Shown here: piece after piece, positions 1 to 10,757 of the stretch
Layout of the letters: each line of letters begins with the position of its first letter
How positions within the stretch are numbered: position 1 is the stretch's first letter
Assembly (NCBI GenBank): GCA_961205875.1
Contig: OY540809.1
Location: 28,966,267 to 29,030,266, forward strand
Source: Sialis fuliginosa
Lineage: Eukaryota; Arthropoda; Insecta; Megaloptera; Sialidae
Direction: 5' to 3'
DNA length: 64,000 bases
The notes under the pieces: model-generated
Database searches by the model: none
The model's input: only the letters and a program-made list of their open reading frames with translations
What the model was told of the DNA's origin: nothing
Position numbers and translations under genes: made by a program

Positions 1-145
1 TACGTTTTTTTTTAGTATTTGCTATAAAAGGAAATGAATAAAATTTATATCATTCGAAATGTATTGTGGTAGAGCATGTAAAAACCCAATAACATTTTAA
101 AAAACACGGTTAACCGGTTTTTAGTCGAGTTTTTCAATTAAAATT

Positions 146-580
146 ATTTCATCGTCATAAGTACTTAATGTAGATATAATTTACCCTTTACAGCATCCAA
201 TTTGGTCGTATAGTTTAGAAAATATCGAAATATATATACGGGAACATATTATTCGCGCTATGGCGACCCGTTCGCGGTGTGCGGCAAGGAGGGAGCGTGC
301 CAACTAGACCCAGGGCAGAGGGAATGATCACAGACCGGTATTATTTTGATTGTCAATTGTTTATTTTGTTTTCAATAATTAACTTTTAAATTTAAACAGA
401 ACAAAAATTATTTTTACTTTTTGTTCTGATTCGTTTTTGTTAGGTAGGTAATTTAAGTGTTGTTTGGTTTTTATTACAATAATAACTAATCGTGTTTGTA
501 CTTAATTCAACAATTTTTTTTTCAATCCTAAACAATAATTTCGTAGTCCATGCGAGCGAAGCCGCCCGGATCCAGCTAGT
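146..580 (-). mobile_element. Family A element, 5' part only (CTAGCTGTG type)
   Basis: Read on the minus strand, it starts at CTAGCTGGATCCGGGCGGC and runs through a block shared almost base for base with 2256-2682, including the segment with GAACAAAAATTATTTTTAC and the CGACCAAATTGGATGCTG end. The CTAGC + G/C-rich + TTCGCTCG opening is the usual 5' end of insect RTE-related SINE-like elements, which is a family inference. The 3' part with the ACAGACAG tract is missing, so this copy is truncated. No coding capacity is visible. Confidence 0.75.
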
Positions 581-1818
581 TTTATTATAATTATTATCAT
601 ATGTTTAAAACCTGATTTTCTTATTTAAATTACTGTTTTTTTATTTCTTCAGATTCAACAAAAGTTATATTTCAGGTTAAATGATCAAACAAACAAAAAA
701 TTGAATGGGGGTTTACGAGCTGCCCACGTGGTCATTACTGTTATAAATGTCCACGTGGTTTCTGCCGGGTTAAACAGTGTATTCCGGAGTGGAAAAAAAC
801 CACATGTTTGTAGATATAGTACTCTAGAACTATCAATCACAGAAACTTCGGTTTAGTTTTAAAATATATGTTATATAACCTAGTTGTATGTATTAAAATT
901 TCAAATCACTACACTAGATCGTTTATTAGGTACATTCCTTTATTGTCCGAAATGGTAATACATCAAGGGGTATAAGACAAAGAGTGGATAATTGTATTTT
1001 CAGTTCCGTGTATGATTACACAAAATTTTACACATTTGTTATAAAATTCTATAAGGCTTCAGCGCAAATTGTTTGAATGAATATAGCCATGCTGCAGTTC
1101 TGAAAGTTTTAAAACAATTTAATTTCATGCATTTGCATAGTCATTATAGTTGCATATGCAGTATCAAATAACTCGTTTTAATTGCATGTACAAATAGTAT
1201 CAACATAAGTTTGTATCCATGTATATTATTACCTGTTAATAAAATCATTAACTAATTAATGTATAAATGAGCATAGTTTATTACTACCAGCTTGAAATAG
1301 GTATTGTTTCAACCCCTCAGGTTAAGTTTTATCCCATATTTACTTGTCTTTGAGTTCTCGAAAAAATAACTGAGATTCTCAATGGAACAGATTTAGAGGC
1401 AAATTATTTAAAAACTATAGCTTATTAGAAAAAAGTTATTCAATACTTCTTTGTTAGAAATTTAAATCTAAACACTTTATTCCAATAATATTTTCGCGTC
1501 AGATGTGTTTTTTACGAGATACTTACAAAAACCTATTGCTGAGTCAGTTTTAGGGGTGGTTTTACTTTCTTCATTGACATTCTACCAAAAAATTGATTAG
1601 TCTCCTTCTAATAGTCTTAGTTAAAAAAGTGTCTATACGAAAATTTTAAGTTGTACAACAAATTGCAGTATTTGGATGAAATCTTGCTCCTACCGCACGG
1701 TTTATAAATAAAGTGCATCAAAAACACCAGTACTCGAAGAGCAAGTGGGCTAATTTAATTTTAATTTTTGATAATTCGTTTGATAGGTACTTATAGCCTT
1801 TACATAATATAATCGTTA
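581..1818. other. Non-coding AT-rich stretch with a paired CCACGTGG site
   Basis: No gene, exon-like segment or repeat of other parts of the window is recognised here. Two perfect CCACGTGG palindromes lie at 724-731 and 751-758, 27 bp apart centre to centre. A POU-like ATTTGCAT occurs near 1131, inside an ATGCAT/TATGCA-rich stretch. The rest is low-complexity AT. Confidence 0.5.
724..758. promoter_or_regulatory. Tandem CACGTG E-box pair
   Basis: Two identical CCACGTGGT words in direct orientation are separated by a short AT spacer. CACGTG is the core of Myc/Max, MITF/TFEB and Clock/Cycle type bHLH sites in animals. Two exact 8-bp palindromes this close are unexpected in AT-rich DNA. A regulatory role is inferred only. 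Confidence 0.35.
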
Positions 1819-2682
1819 ATGTATATTATAAAGTTCAACGTCGGTCTATTTGTCTGTCCGTTAGAGCGCTTATCATTTGAGAACCACTTATCAGATGGTT
1901 TCTTTTTTAATTCATAGGTACATTCTCTGGCCATGTTATAGGCTATTTTTTGTTACGTTAGGTAACATAACAACTAAGCATGTGACGATAATAGTAAATC
2001 AAGTCAGAAAAAAATTAGTCGTCGGCGCGCTATTTTGCAATATGCTGCCTAAACCGTTCAATATTGAAGAAAATAATTTGTTAAAGAACTGTGTAGAATC
2101 AAAAGATCTACAATAAAGTCAGCGACACCATATGTCTAACTTTTATATTTAAGCCACAATGACTGCTTTTATGTTACAAAGAAAATTAAAAATATTTGGG
2201 TTTTGTTTATGTGAACTTATGACCTGCAAAACATTAATCCTTATCGAAATAAATGATTTCATCGTCATAAGTACTTAATGTAGATATATTTACAGCATCC
2301 AATTTGGTCGTATAGTTTAGAAAATATCGAAATATACATACGGGAACATATTATTCGCGCGATGGCGACCCGTGTCGGGGCGTGCGGTAAAGAGGGAGCG
2401 TGTCAAATAGACGCAGGGCAGAGGGAATGATCACAGGCCGGTATTCTTTTGATTGTCAATTGTTTATTTTGTTTTCAATAATCAACTTTTAAATTTAAAT
2501 AGAACAAAAATTATTTTTACTTTTGTTCTGATTCGTTTTTGTTAGGTAGGTAATTTAAGTGTTGTTTAGTTTTTATTACAATAATAACTAATCGTGTTTG
2601 TACTTAATTCAACTTTTTTTTTTTAAATCCTAAATAATAATTCCGTAGTCTACCCGAGCGAAGCCGCGCGGGCCAAGCTAGT
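1819..2682 (-). mobile_element. Family A element, nearly full length, interrupted
   Basis: On the minus strand the 5' end is CTAGCTTGGCCCGCGCGGC near 2680, and the 3' end lies near 1819 after the GACAGACAAATAGACCGACG tract and a TATATTA tail. The outer part (2256-2682) matches the copy at 146-580. The inner part (1819-2126) matches 4960-5225 in inverse orientation. Bases 2127-2255 match neither and may be internal sequence missing from the other copies, or a later insertion. A 79-residue open frame inside has no recognisable domain and is not called a gene. Confidence 0.75.
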
Positions 2683-3098
2683 ATATAATAAAAGATAATT
2701 TTATTTAACATTCTCTTAACAATTATTTTAATAGAGTTAGTTATTAATTAAATCTGTAAATAATAATAGATTCGTTTAATAATTCAATAACTGCAAATAT
2801 GTAAATGTTCATTTATTACTCTTACTTTAGTTTTCATGTACCTAGAAAAAATTAAAACCGAAGCGGTTTAAATACGCTATTTTAACAGTAGTATTGATGA
2901 GGTATGTTATACGACTTGTTTTTTTATATCAGTGGTTTTAATTCATATCAAACACAAAAGCAGAGTGACTTAAGGATTAAATGACTCAAAAGTTATTTTA
3001 TTGTAAAACAATTACAATATTAACATCGACTTTAATAAACCCATTTGCTTTTGGAGTACAACAGTATTTTTGATTTATTTTACTTGTATGGTCAAAAC
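2683..3098. other. AT-rich unannotated stretch
   Basis: Low-complexity AT sequence lies between family A and the hAT-like element. No reading frame, RNA gene or repeat was recognised. Confidence 0.5.
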
Positions 3099-3176
3099 AA
3101 GAGGTTCTCAAAGTGTGGGTCGCAAGAAAATTTTAAAAATATTATACACCAAGAAACACACAATCCCATGTAAGAA

Positions 3177-3488
3177 ATGCCAGCCTTGACGATGGGCCCA
3201 ATATTGGGTTGCCAGTGTTGCTTATTCAATATTGGTCCCAGTCTAGGCCAACTTTCATATAACGATCTTCGGTCAACTATTCTTTACCCAAGATTGGGCC
3301 ACCTTTCAGATACCGAGCTTTGGGTTATCTATTCTTTACTCAAGATTGGGCCAACACTGGGCCAGCATTGGTACGACAAGCTGTGGTCGACAAACCTTGA
3401 CCGTGTTTTGAACGAAGTTATCATTTATATCTTGGCCCAGTGTTGGCTAGCATTGATGCAAGCCTTGGAAATCGTGGCCCCTTTGTAG
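3177..3488 (+). repeat. Degenerate tandem repeat of TTGGGCCA words with an open frame
   Basis: Units of roughly 52-62 bp begin CAATATTGG or CAAGATTGGGCCA and end TATTCTTTACC/T (two clear boundaries near 3290 and 3350). TTGGGCC/GGCCCAA words recur throughout. A 103-residue frame stays open over the region and yields repeated I-G-P-x-L-G-Q motifs. Such frames are a usual by-product of a short repeat without stop words, so I do not call it a protein gene. It sits between the left hAT terminus and the transposase remnant and is either internal to that element or inserted in it. Confidence 0.5.
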
Positions 3489-3503
3489 TTTCCTACATGG
3501 GGT

Positions 3504-3835
3504 GGGCAATTTTCAAGCTGCGAAAATAAAATATGGATAGCGAATCCATTTCAGAGTGACTATATACTGGAATTCAGGCAAAGGCAGATGAGGAATTAAT
3601 TCTGAAGATATCTCTTCGAAAATAAATTTTTACAGAAAAAAATTAACACAATTTTAGTTATCAGTGCAAAATACATACCCAGCCCTAAAAGTAGTGTGCT
3701 CCTTGTTACAACCTCATACATATGTGAAGTTGCTTTTTTTTCCATGGCAATGATTAAAAATAAAAGAAAGTTATCAAATTCATTGTTTTTGAAATTGACT
3801 AATAGTCCAGTAAAGGAAGCATTTTGACAGGAAAT
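3504..3835 (+). pseudogene. hAT transposase C-terminal (dimerisation domain) remnant
   Basis: Translated on the plus strand, 3534-3596 reads W-I-A-N-P-F and onward, the usual W-x-x-NPF start of the segment ahead of the hAT dimerisation domain. After a +1 shift near 3585 comes A-D-E-E-L-I-L-K-I-S-L. In the first frame again, about 3660-3800 reads Y-I-P-S-P-K-S-S-V-L-L-V-T-T-S-Y-I-C-E-V-A-F, then K-N-K-R-K-L-S-N-S-L. This parallels the hATC core (a YP-L-S box, then LLPF-TTYLCE-GFS, then IKTK-RNRL) of ZBED/Charlie-like transposases. In-frame stops and the frame change show it is dead. No zinc finger or RNase-H-like core was found upstream. The matching hAT terminal repeats on both sides support the call. 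Confidence 0.65.
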
Positions 3836-4370
3836 TAAAATATACCATCGTCGCTTTAGATTTTGTGATAAATTGAAAAAACGGTTGGAAATGAGGTTTT
3901 CACCCTTAAACCCCATTTTTAAGGGTGTTGCACCACTTTTCGCTTGTCCGAGTTATTTTTTTCGAATTCTCCGGTTCAAAATCTATAAGAATCAATCATA
4001 AAATTGCTTGCCCCCTAAATTTCCCTTTTTTCCACTTTTCACTGCTTCCTTGACTGGGCTATAATATAGATGTGAACATTAAGGACGTAATTAATAAAAA
4101 TAGAAAACAAGCGCATACTTCACATATTCTTCATTATTTGTCTGAGAAATAAATTTTAAATTGGTAAGTTACCCATCCATCCAACTGCCGTCATGTCATT
4201 TGAAATTTATTTACTTATTTTATTAACATATCTTAATTAATTAAATGTATTAAACAAAACTGAAAAAACATAAATCGCCCTTTTTCCGTTTCTCTCACAA
4301 GTCGAATAGGTCGCGAAAAGTTTCCATTTTTAACAGTGGGTCCCGGTCCATATAATTTTGAGAACCTCTG

Positions 4371-4701
4371 ATCTAAGCAATCTATTGTAATGATATTAAT
4401 ATGAAGTATGTGTATATATGCATAATTTTAAACGAATTCGAAGTTTATAGTTCCTGAGTACTATGTTGCTAATTTTTATCTAGCCGATGTATCTTTATTC
4501 CAAAGCTAGGTAGAATAATATAATATTATGTTATATACTGCAGTTCTATAGATATATACATATACCTACCAAATTTATGACTCAGAAAAATTGAGTCAAC
4601 CATGCATGAAATATCTCTTTTAACAAGTTACTCATATAACTTCACCTATATGTTTGAATAATAAAAAGTGTGTTTGTATATGTAATATATTATGATTATA
4701 C
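4371..4701. other. AT-rich unannotated stretch
   Basis: Nothing is recognised beyond AT-rich, TATA-like low-complexity sequence. Confidence 0.5.
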
Positions 4702-5225
4702 TAGCTGTGACCTCACGGCTTCGTTCGCGTGGACTACGGAATTATTATTTAGGATTTTTGAAAAATATAGTTGAATTAAGTACAAATACGATTAGTTATT
4801 ATTGTAATACTAACTAATCAACACCTTTATTACCCAACAAAAACGAATCAGAACAAAAAGTGTAAATAATTTTTGTTCTGTTTTAATTTGACGATCAAAA
4901 GACAACAGCCGAGCCGAGGGTATCGTGGACTTTATTTTAGATCTTTTGATTACTCTTTACTATATTATTTTGTTCAATATTTAACGATTTAGGCAGCGTA
5001 TTGCAAAAGAGTGCGCTGGCGGCAAACTTTTTTCCCACTTGATTTACTATTATCGTCACTGCTTATTCCTAATGTTACCTGACGTAACAAAATATATCCT
5101 GGAACCTGGCCAGAGAACATATTTATGAATTAAAAAAAAAAACACGTAAATCATATAAGTGATTCTCGAGTTAAAAGCGCACTAACGGAGAGACAGACAG
5201 AGAGACGTCGAGCTTTATATATGTA
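4702..5225 (+). mobile_element. Family A element, complete ends with internal deletion
   Basis: It starts CTAGCTGTGACCTCACGGCT and ends after GGAGAGACAGACAGAGAGAC with a TTTATATATG tail. It shares its 5' 200 bp with 2480-2682 (inverse) and its 3' 270 bp with 1819-2126 (inverse). It lacks the CGACCAAATTGG block found in the longer copies. The CTAGC start, diagnostic ACAGACAG tract and TATA-rich tail are typical of RTE-related non-autonomous retroposons in insects. Confidence 0.8.
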
Positions 5226-5571
5226 TATTAAGGATATACCTACATATATAAAAGGCAACTTTATACTTTTTATCTAATTAATAAATATAAAATTTAAATT
5301 TTCACTCGAAGAAGCCTGTAATTACAATCGATTGAAAGTTATCACGTCGATATTTTTTTTGAGAGTACATAGTATTTAAAAGTCATTGTGATAAATAATC
5401 TATTTAGTGTACAGTCTTCATTCTTCAAATTACCATGCCTAAATTTTCATCAAAATTCAACTGAAAATCGTTACACAATAATACAAGATAATCTTCATCT
5501 TATATGCGAAAGTCTTGGGATCGGACACCAACAAACCTTTCTGTGTGTGTATGTGTGTGTTTTAGGCTCAC
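5226..5571. other. Non-coding stretch
   Basis: AT-rich sequence with a short TG microsatellite at 5541-5560. No gene is recognised. If the neighbouring minus-strand exon candidate is real, this would be the start of its downstream intron. Confidence 0.4.
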
Positions 5572-5696
5572 GAGGGAATCCTTGCTTACTGGCTTCTGAT
5601 CAATAGATTCATACAAGGAGGAGAGCATCTCCTTCGTCCTTGCGGTCAAAGGACCACCCCGCGCCCGTCGCCCGACCCTCTTCGCCACAGCTCTCC
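5572..5696 (-). CDS. Candidate internal exon (unknown gene)
   Basis: On the minus strand, three overlapping CTAAC branch-point-like words (5757-5769) are followed by a 42-bp TG tract and a GCAG acceptor (5700-5697). A 125-bp open segment comes next, then a GTGAGC donor (5571-5566). The segment holds 41 codons with mostly G or C in the third position, unlike the AT-rich surroundings. It begins with a basic stretch (R-A-V-A-K-R-V-G-R-R-A-R-G-G) and continues into L-T-A-R-T-K-E-M-L-S-S-L-Y-E-S-I. Intron phases would be 1 before and 0 after. I do not recognise the protein. The alternative is a GC-rich non-coding island beside a microsatellite. Confidence 0.35.
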
Positions 5697-5699
5697 CTG

Positions 5700-5700
<1 letters not shown>

Positions 5701-5747
<47 letters not shown>

Positions 5748-5749
5748 AC
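5701..5749. repeat. (CA)21 microsatellite
   Basis: Uninterrupted CA dinucleotides cover 5701-5742, followed by TACACAC. On the minus strand this TG tract lies directly before a possible splice acceptor. Confidence 0.97.
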
Positions 5750-5958
5750 TCGCACAGTTAGTTAGTTAGAGCCCGACCAGATCTACATAAGGTACTAATA
5801 ATATGCATATTGATAATATATACGCGGCAATGCCCTGTGTCACTTAAACAGTGGTCGCGTCTTACAATGTAATTGTCGAAGAAAGTGTTGGTAAGATGTT
5901 CTGTGTATGATTTTTTCAAGAAGTTTTGATTTTTAATGGAATTTTCAAATGTAGACAC

Positions 5959-6516
5959 TATACAGGGTGTTTGGTTCGGCGATACGAATATTTTGAAGGA
6001 AGATAGAATGAGTCATTTGGAAATGATTTAAGAAAATACACCTATATACAAAGTGCAACAATTTTTTTATATGGGACATTTTAGTACATTTTTGAAAAAC
6101 TCAGATTTATACATGTTAATAGCAAAATTTATAAAAGTTAAAGAGCCTATATTTTTTAAACATGATTTTTATATTACTTCAATATCTATGTTACACTATC
6201 AGATCAAAATAAAATTTATGAATTACAAAACCAAAAAATAGCTGCAGTTTAAGATTTAAAAACTTATAAAACTTTGATAAAATTATTTCTTTAAAAAATG
6301 ATTTTATAAAATCTAGTACAGATGTTCAGATGGTTTTAAAAACTATTTTATACCCTTTTGAAAAACCTACCATGATACCTACATGAATTAGCTATTTTTG
6401 TTAAAAAAAACTTACTTTTATCCCAGAATAAGTAAGATTTTTACATTTTTACAGTGAGCCGATCGTAATATGCTATTCTAAATAAGTCATTAAAAATGTG
6501 ATACTTTTCAAATATT
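5959..6516. other. TATACAGGGTGT-type element end followed by AT-rich sequence
   Basis: TATACAGGGTGTTTGG at 5959 matches a terminus also seen near 20620, 24127 and 62502. This word marks one end of a class of dispersed insect repeats. No matching inverse end was found, so the right boundary is unknown. The rest (to 6516) is AT-rich with no gene. Confidence 0.35.
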
Positions 6517-7043
6517 GCTTCCTCGCAATTTCGAAGATACAAGAAGCTTTGTGATCGTTTTAGATTGAGACAAAAAAAATGTTCTCTGATTTCAAAATTT
6601 TAAATTGATCTTTCCATTTCACGTCAAGACAAACACTTTTCGTTCCGTGTCTGTCTGTCTGTCCGTCTGTCGTGTGTCCGTCCGTCTGTCCCATGAATCC
6701 TTGTCACACGCATAACTCATGAACAATTGAACTGATATTATTGAAACTTAGTCACAGTCCCATTTCAAAATAATCAAAATCGTGTGTAAGGAGGAAATAA
6801 TAAAAATAATAAAAAAATATTTCTTTTTTCAAGATATCTCAAGAACGACACATGTTACGTGAAAATTTTATAGAATATTTTTTGTAGAGCTTTAAATTTC
6901 CTATTATATCGGTCTACAGCGTTTGTTGTAAAATATTCCCTTACAAAGATTTATCTCAATTTATTTTTAAAAATAGTGTTTTGTTTTTAACTGTCATTTT
7001 GACGTTTGCATAAAAGATTCAGATTGAAATTGTCAAAAGTAGT
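6517..7043 (+). mobile_element. Family C element, 3' truncated
   Basis: It starts GCTTCCTCGCAATTTCGAAG and continues through the shared CTTTTCGTTCCGTGTCTGTC microsatellite, the TTGTCACACGCATAACTCAT block and the TTACGTGAAAATTTTATAGA block. The 3' third present in the copies at 25430 and 43965 is absent. The family has no long open frame and is non-autonomous. Its class is not clear from the ends. Confidence 0.8.
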
Positions 7044-7197
7044 AGATGTTACACTGTCCAATGTGTATAAAAAATGTTTTAAAAGTATCGCATCGCGTTT
7101 TTAATGACTTATTTACAACATTTAATAACAGTGATGCTGGATTAATAAGCATTAATATCTCATCTGATATATTTACTCTTAATATTTTTATGCATTA

Positions 7198-7522
7198 CTA
7201 GATATTACCCGCGACTACGTTCGCGTGGAATTTAAGTTAGGTAGGAGCTGTCACTCATGAAGAAGAAGAAGTAGAAGAACGTTAGGTAATATAGATTTAT
7301 CTTATGATAGTCGCTAAAACAGGTCGCGCGTACAAATGTCACACACACATTTTTTTTATCTAATAAATTTTTCGGGATGCAAAGTAGTCTATGTCCTTTC
7401 TCAGGACGCAAACTATCTCCCTACCAAATTTCATCAAGATCGGTTTAGCGACTTAGCTAAAGATGATAAACAGACAGACAGACAGACAGATACACTTTCG
7501 CATTTTTTTAAATTATAAACCT
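7198..7522 (+). mobile_element. Family F SINE-like element
   Basis: It starts CTAGATATTACCCGCGACTA, a variant of the CTAGCGGTTACCCGCGACTT start at 47806. Both share AATAAATTTTTC(G/A)GGAT(G/A)C, CTATCTCCCTxCCAAATTTC and TCATC-AGATCGGTT, then a CAGACAGACAGAC tract. This copy has lost the clean ATAATATTAGTATGGAT tail. It is related to the RTE-type short retroposons abundant in Lepidoptera (family knowledge, not checked). Confidence 0.75.
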
Positions 7523-8608
7523 ACCTGACCTATGGATATGTAATAATAGAAAATTTTGGAGTAGTTGTATCAATATATTACAATGATCAAATCATTGAAT
7601 CAAAATGACTGATTTTTTCTAAATTTTCTATATTTTTATTGGAAATTACCAATTTTAAATTTTCTTTAATCCTTCGTGGGTAGTACTAATTATGTGGCTA
7701 ATTTCTGTTTTGAGGATTTGACGCGTGGCTCTTAAAACATTAACACTAATTTGACTCCCACAAATACCCCCAATTACCTTTTTTGGGGGGTATCAATGCC
7801 TGTTACAAAATTTTCAACTTTATGTTGCCATTGCCCTATTGTTTTACCCGTATAAAAGTTTATGCTTGTTTAGTTTTTTATGAAATTACTTGAGATGCGA
7901 TCTCAGTCGATCAAATTGATCGACGCCGCCTATTCTCTTCGTATACTGTGCAATGGTTAATGGACATTATACATGATTTTTTTTACGGATTTCTGGATTC
8001 TTTGTACATAATCTACCTTTGGATTAAATGTCGTTGTTAGAACTATATTGCTACAATTTCTGTATAAATAATGTATTATTAGTGATTTTTCAAAAATGTT
8101 TATATTAAATACATCGACTGTTCGATTTTCAAAAAATGATTATTTCAAATATATACATTTAAAAACATCGATGTTATCTATAAATTAATAACGAATTAAA
8201 TAAACACAGCAATTTGAATTTCTATAGTTTGATGAAAAAAAGTAATAAAAAATTAATAATCAAACAATTTAACATAAAAAATATTAGAAATCCAACAATC
8301 CAATATTTCGAAATCAAAAATTGTCATCGTAAAATATTAAATGCTCTCTGTCATGAATTAAAATGCCCAACTCTAATCGAGCATAGGCAACTATTTTGCC
8401 ACGGTGCTTAGGCAGTGGAAAAGTCAAATTTTTCGGATCATAATTGAATAATTAAAAAAAAATATGTGGCAATCGATATATATGTGAATCAATCACTATA
8501 ACAAAAATATATAGCTACTCAAATTTTTCATGGCAGATTTTCAGATTTTTTTGGATTTGTGTAAAAACACCTTCAAATTGACTGCCCATTTCAAAAGTAG
8601 GAAAAAAG
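7523..8608. other. Unannotated AT-rich stretch
   Basis: No convincing gene or shared repeat. A short GATCAAATTGATC palindrome-like word lies near 7909. Open frames of 60-65 residues here have no domain character. Confidence 0.45.
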
Positions 8609-9350
8609 TGTATATATATATATGAGCATTTCCAGTAGTTTTTTAAAAAACAGGGCGCACGTATGTCACCGATTTTGCTCCCAATTTTTTTTCTCAAAGT
8701 ACATATCAAAAAAACATGTTTCCCAAAATCTTTTCCCCCCGCCCCCTTTTTTGGCCGAATTACGATTTTTTAAACTTTTGAAATCGAGCGAAATTAGACT
8801 TTTTTCGATAGTACCTTATTTTTCAAAATGTCCCTTATTATGCATGTTATAGGGCTCATTTTCTTCGTTTTTTGTTGATCTTTCATTTGAAATCGGTTTC
8901 AGACCCGAATATACAATTTTGGCCGAATGCGGTACCAAAACATTAAGTTTGATTTTTTGTAAAAATAGTCGATTTTGAAATTGCCGCCAAATATTTTGGT
9001 TTCAACCAAAATACTTCCGGTATAGGTCATTTTATTCTATTTTTTATGTAGTTTCCAAATATTTATACATTTTTTAATTTGGTCAAAAACTTTTTAAGTT
9101 ACACGTGTTTTTAGATGTCTTATTTTCCAAAAAACGCTATATTCACACCATTAAAACTTTTTTCTCTATACTCTAAATTGCATCAAATTTTGACAAAAGT
9201 TTCCCTCTTTTATCCTTAAAACAACCCTTAAAAAACATTTTTTCATATTGACCTCCTAAGTGAGATATAATTTTTATAAAACACCTAATTACTCGTGTAT
9301 TAAAGTTAAGAATTTACAGGAATTTTCAGTGTTTCTGAAATATCGGGGCT
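8609..9350 (+). repeat. Repeat D (GCATTTCCAGTAG block)
   Basis: Bases 8622-8706 (GCATTTCCAGTAG ... CAGGGCGCACGTATGTCACC ... TTTTTTTTCTCAAAGTA) recur nearly unchanged at 58238-58316, so this is a dispersed element. The remainder to about 9350 (GGCCGAATTACG, CATGTTATAGGGCTC, GGTTTCAACCAAAATAC) looks like the same unit but has no second copy here. Both outer boundaries are uncertain. Confidence 0.5.
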
Positions 9351-9414
9351 CCTGATAATCGAATGAAAAATATACCACTTAATTCGTTATGAAATTCCCT
9401 ACAAATCTACATAA

Positions 9415-9624
9415 GTTTAATTTTTTTAGACTAATTACAAAACCTACAAATAAATAAAAACTTTGTACATCGATTTCGTATTTATTTAATAACAACTTTA
9501 AATGTAATGAATAGTGTCTCATAACTTCGTTGTTTAATATGTACTGATTTTTAAGACTGGCTGCTTGCGCTCGCTCGGTTTTTATTTTTTTATAGGTTTT
9601 TTAATTAATCTAAAAAAATTAAAC
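9415..9624. mobile_element. Small foldback element with about 47-bp terminal inverted repeats
   Basis: The left arm (9415-9461, GTTTAATTTTTTTAGACTAA onward) and the inverse of the right arm (9578-9624) agree at most positions, including AAAACCTA and AATAAAAAC. The 116-bp interior has no coding potential. It is a MITE-like structure of unknown superfamily. Confidence 0.6.
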
Positions 9625-9625
9625 T

Positions 9626-9668
9626 TTGCAATATTATCATCGATCTAATATCGATGATAATATTGCAA
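9626..9668. repeat. Perfect 19-bp hairpin, 5-nt loop
   Basis: TTGCAATATTATCATCGAT and its exact inverse complement flank CTAAT. It abuts the right arm of the preceding foldback element, so the two may be one nested structure. The RNA form would be a short perfect stem, but it lacks the mismatches and length of a typical microRNA precursor. Confidence 0.9.
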
Positions 9669-10757
9669 TTGTATTCACAGTTATTAAGGTCTTAATCCAC
9701 TCGATTATCATAATTGGGATGATTTAAAAACGTTACTATACAAAAAATGACATATCTACTTATATTTGATAAATATTAGTGTTAGAACAACAGTGAAATT
9801 ACAAAGTTTAGTTTTAGAACAAAAATTAATGCAATATAACTAGTATTTTTTGTTAAATTATAACTGTACAGATAAAATATTTATTAATTTATTGTTTTAG
9901 ATTTATAGTTTCAAAGTACTATGACAGAGTTGATTTTTTTATTTATTAATATATTTTAATAATCTTCAAAAATAAAATTAGTGCTTATAATTTATATTGA
10001 TCGTAATGAAGAATTGAATGAAAAATTTAAAAACTAAATATCGTTGTTTTTGAAGTAGGGACGGATTTATCAAAAAACTTATATTAATTTATCTATGTAT
10101 ATATTGCACACATATCATAAATGAAAAAGCAACCTTCTCTGAAATTAGGTCACTAGAACAAAAATAACAAAAAAAGGCATTTTAGGACCCAGTTAAAAAA
10201 AAATTTGTTTTATATCCCGAATTTTTTTTAAATAAAATTAATTTATGTAAATAAATTACTGCTTTAAATTCTCTATTATGCCCATAAAATAATACATTGT
10301 ATGATTAATATGTCCAAGAAGAAGGTTTATATCAAGTAACAACGATTTATAAATATATCGTTGAAATGATACTTAGGAAGATCGATATTGTAAAGTTGAT
10401 ATTTAATTATGAATTTGTTATCTTTTATAATAACCTAGTTTATTTATTAAATTGATTATTTCATTAACTGCGTTCACTTTTAGCGTTGTGTTGAAAGACA
10501 AATTGTTTTTTGTAATTTGACGATTTATATAAATTGGTATTTATAATAAAATAACCAGTTTAATGTTACTGATACTGAAATTGTTAAATCGTTGTTATTA
10601 ATTTTGTTCCAATTAATTGACTTTATTAATCACACATAAAATCTAGTGAGAAATTTGAATATTTTCAAACTTATAAATATTTTAAATATGAAATATAGAA
10701 TTTTGATTGTAGCTAGTACAAAATTAGTTATCTTTATAGAATTATATATTTTACATC
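9669..10757. other. Unannotated AT-rich stretch
   Basis: Very AT-rich (TTAATT, TTTATA words) with no gene, RNA or shared repeat recognised. Confidence 0.5.

Larger units (their letters stand above)
3099..4370 (+). mobile_element. Degenerate hAT-superfamily element
   Basis: The ends are inverted: the left end reads AGAGGTTCTCAAAGTGTGGG and the right end, read inverted, is CAGAGGTTCTCAAAATTATA. CAG-GGTTCTCAAA-GTGGGTCGC is a widespread hAT terminus. The flanking 8-mers, gtcaaaac (3091-3098) and atctaagc (4371-4378), agree at 5 of 8 positions, so they may be an eroded 8-bp target duplication. The body holds a GGCCCAAT-rich tandem region (3177-3488) and a decayed transposase tail (about 3510-3830). 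The element cannot be active because the frame is broken and the N-terminal parts are absent. Confidence 0.7.

Noticed and set aside
3596-3916. 106-codon minus-strand open frame
   Set aside because: It is the antisense shadow of the decayed hAT transposase tail, whose plus-strand translation matches the family.
5388-5606. 72-codon plus frame overlapping the exon candidate
   Set aside because: Includes the TG tract and lacks splice support. The minus strand has the better architecture.
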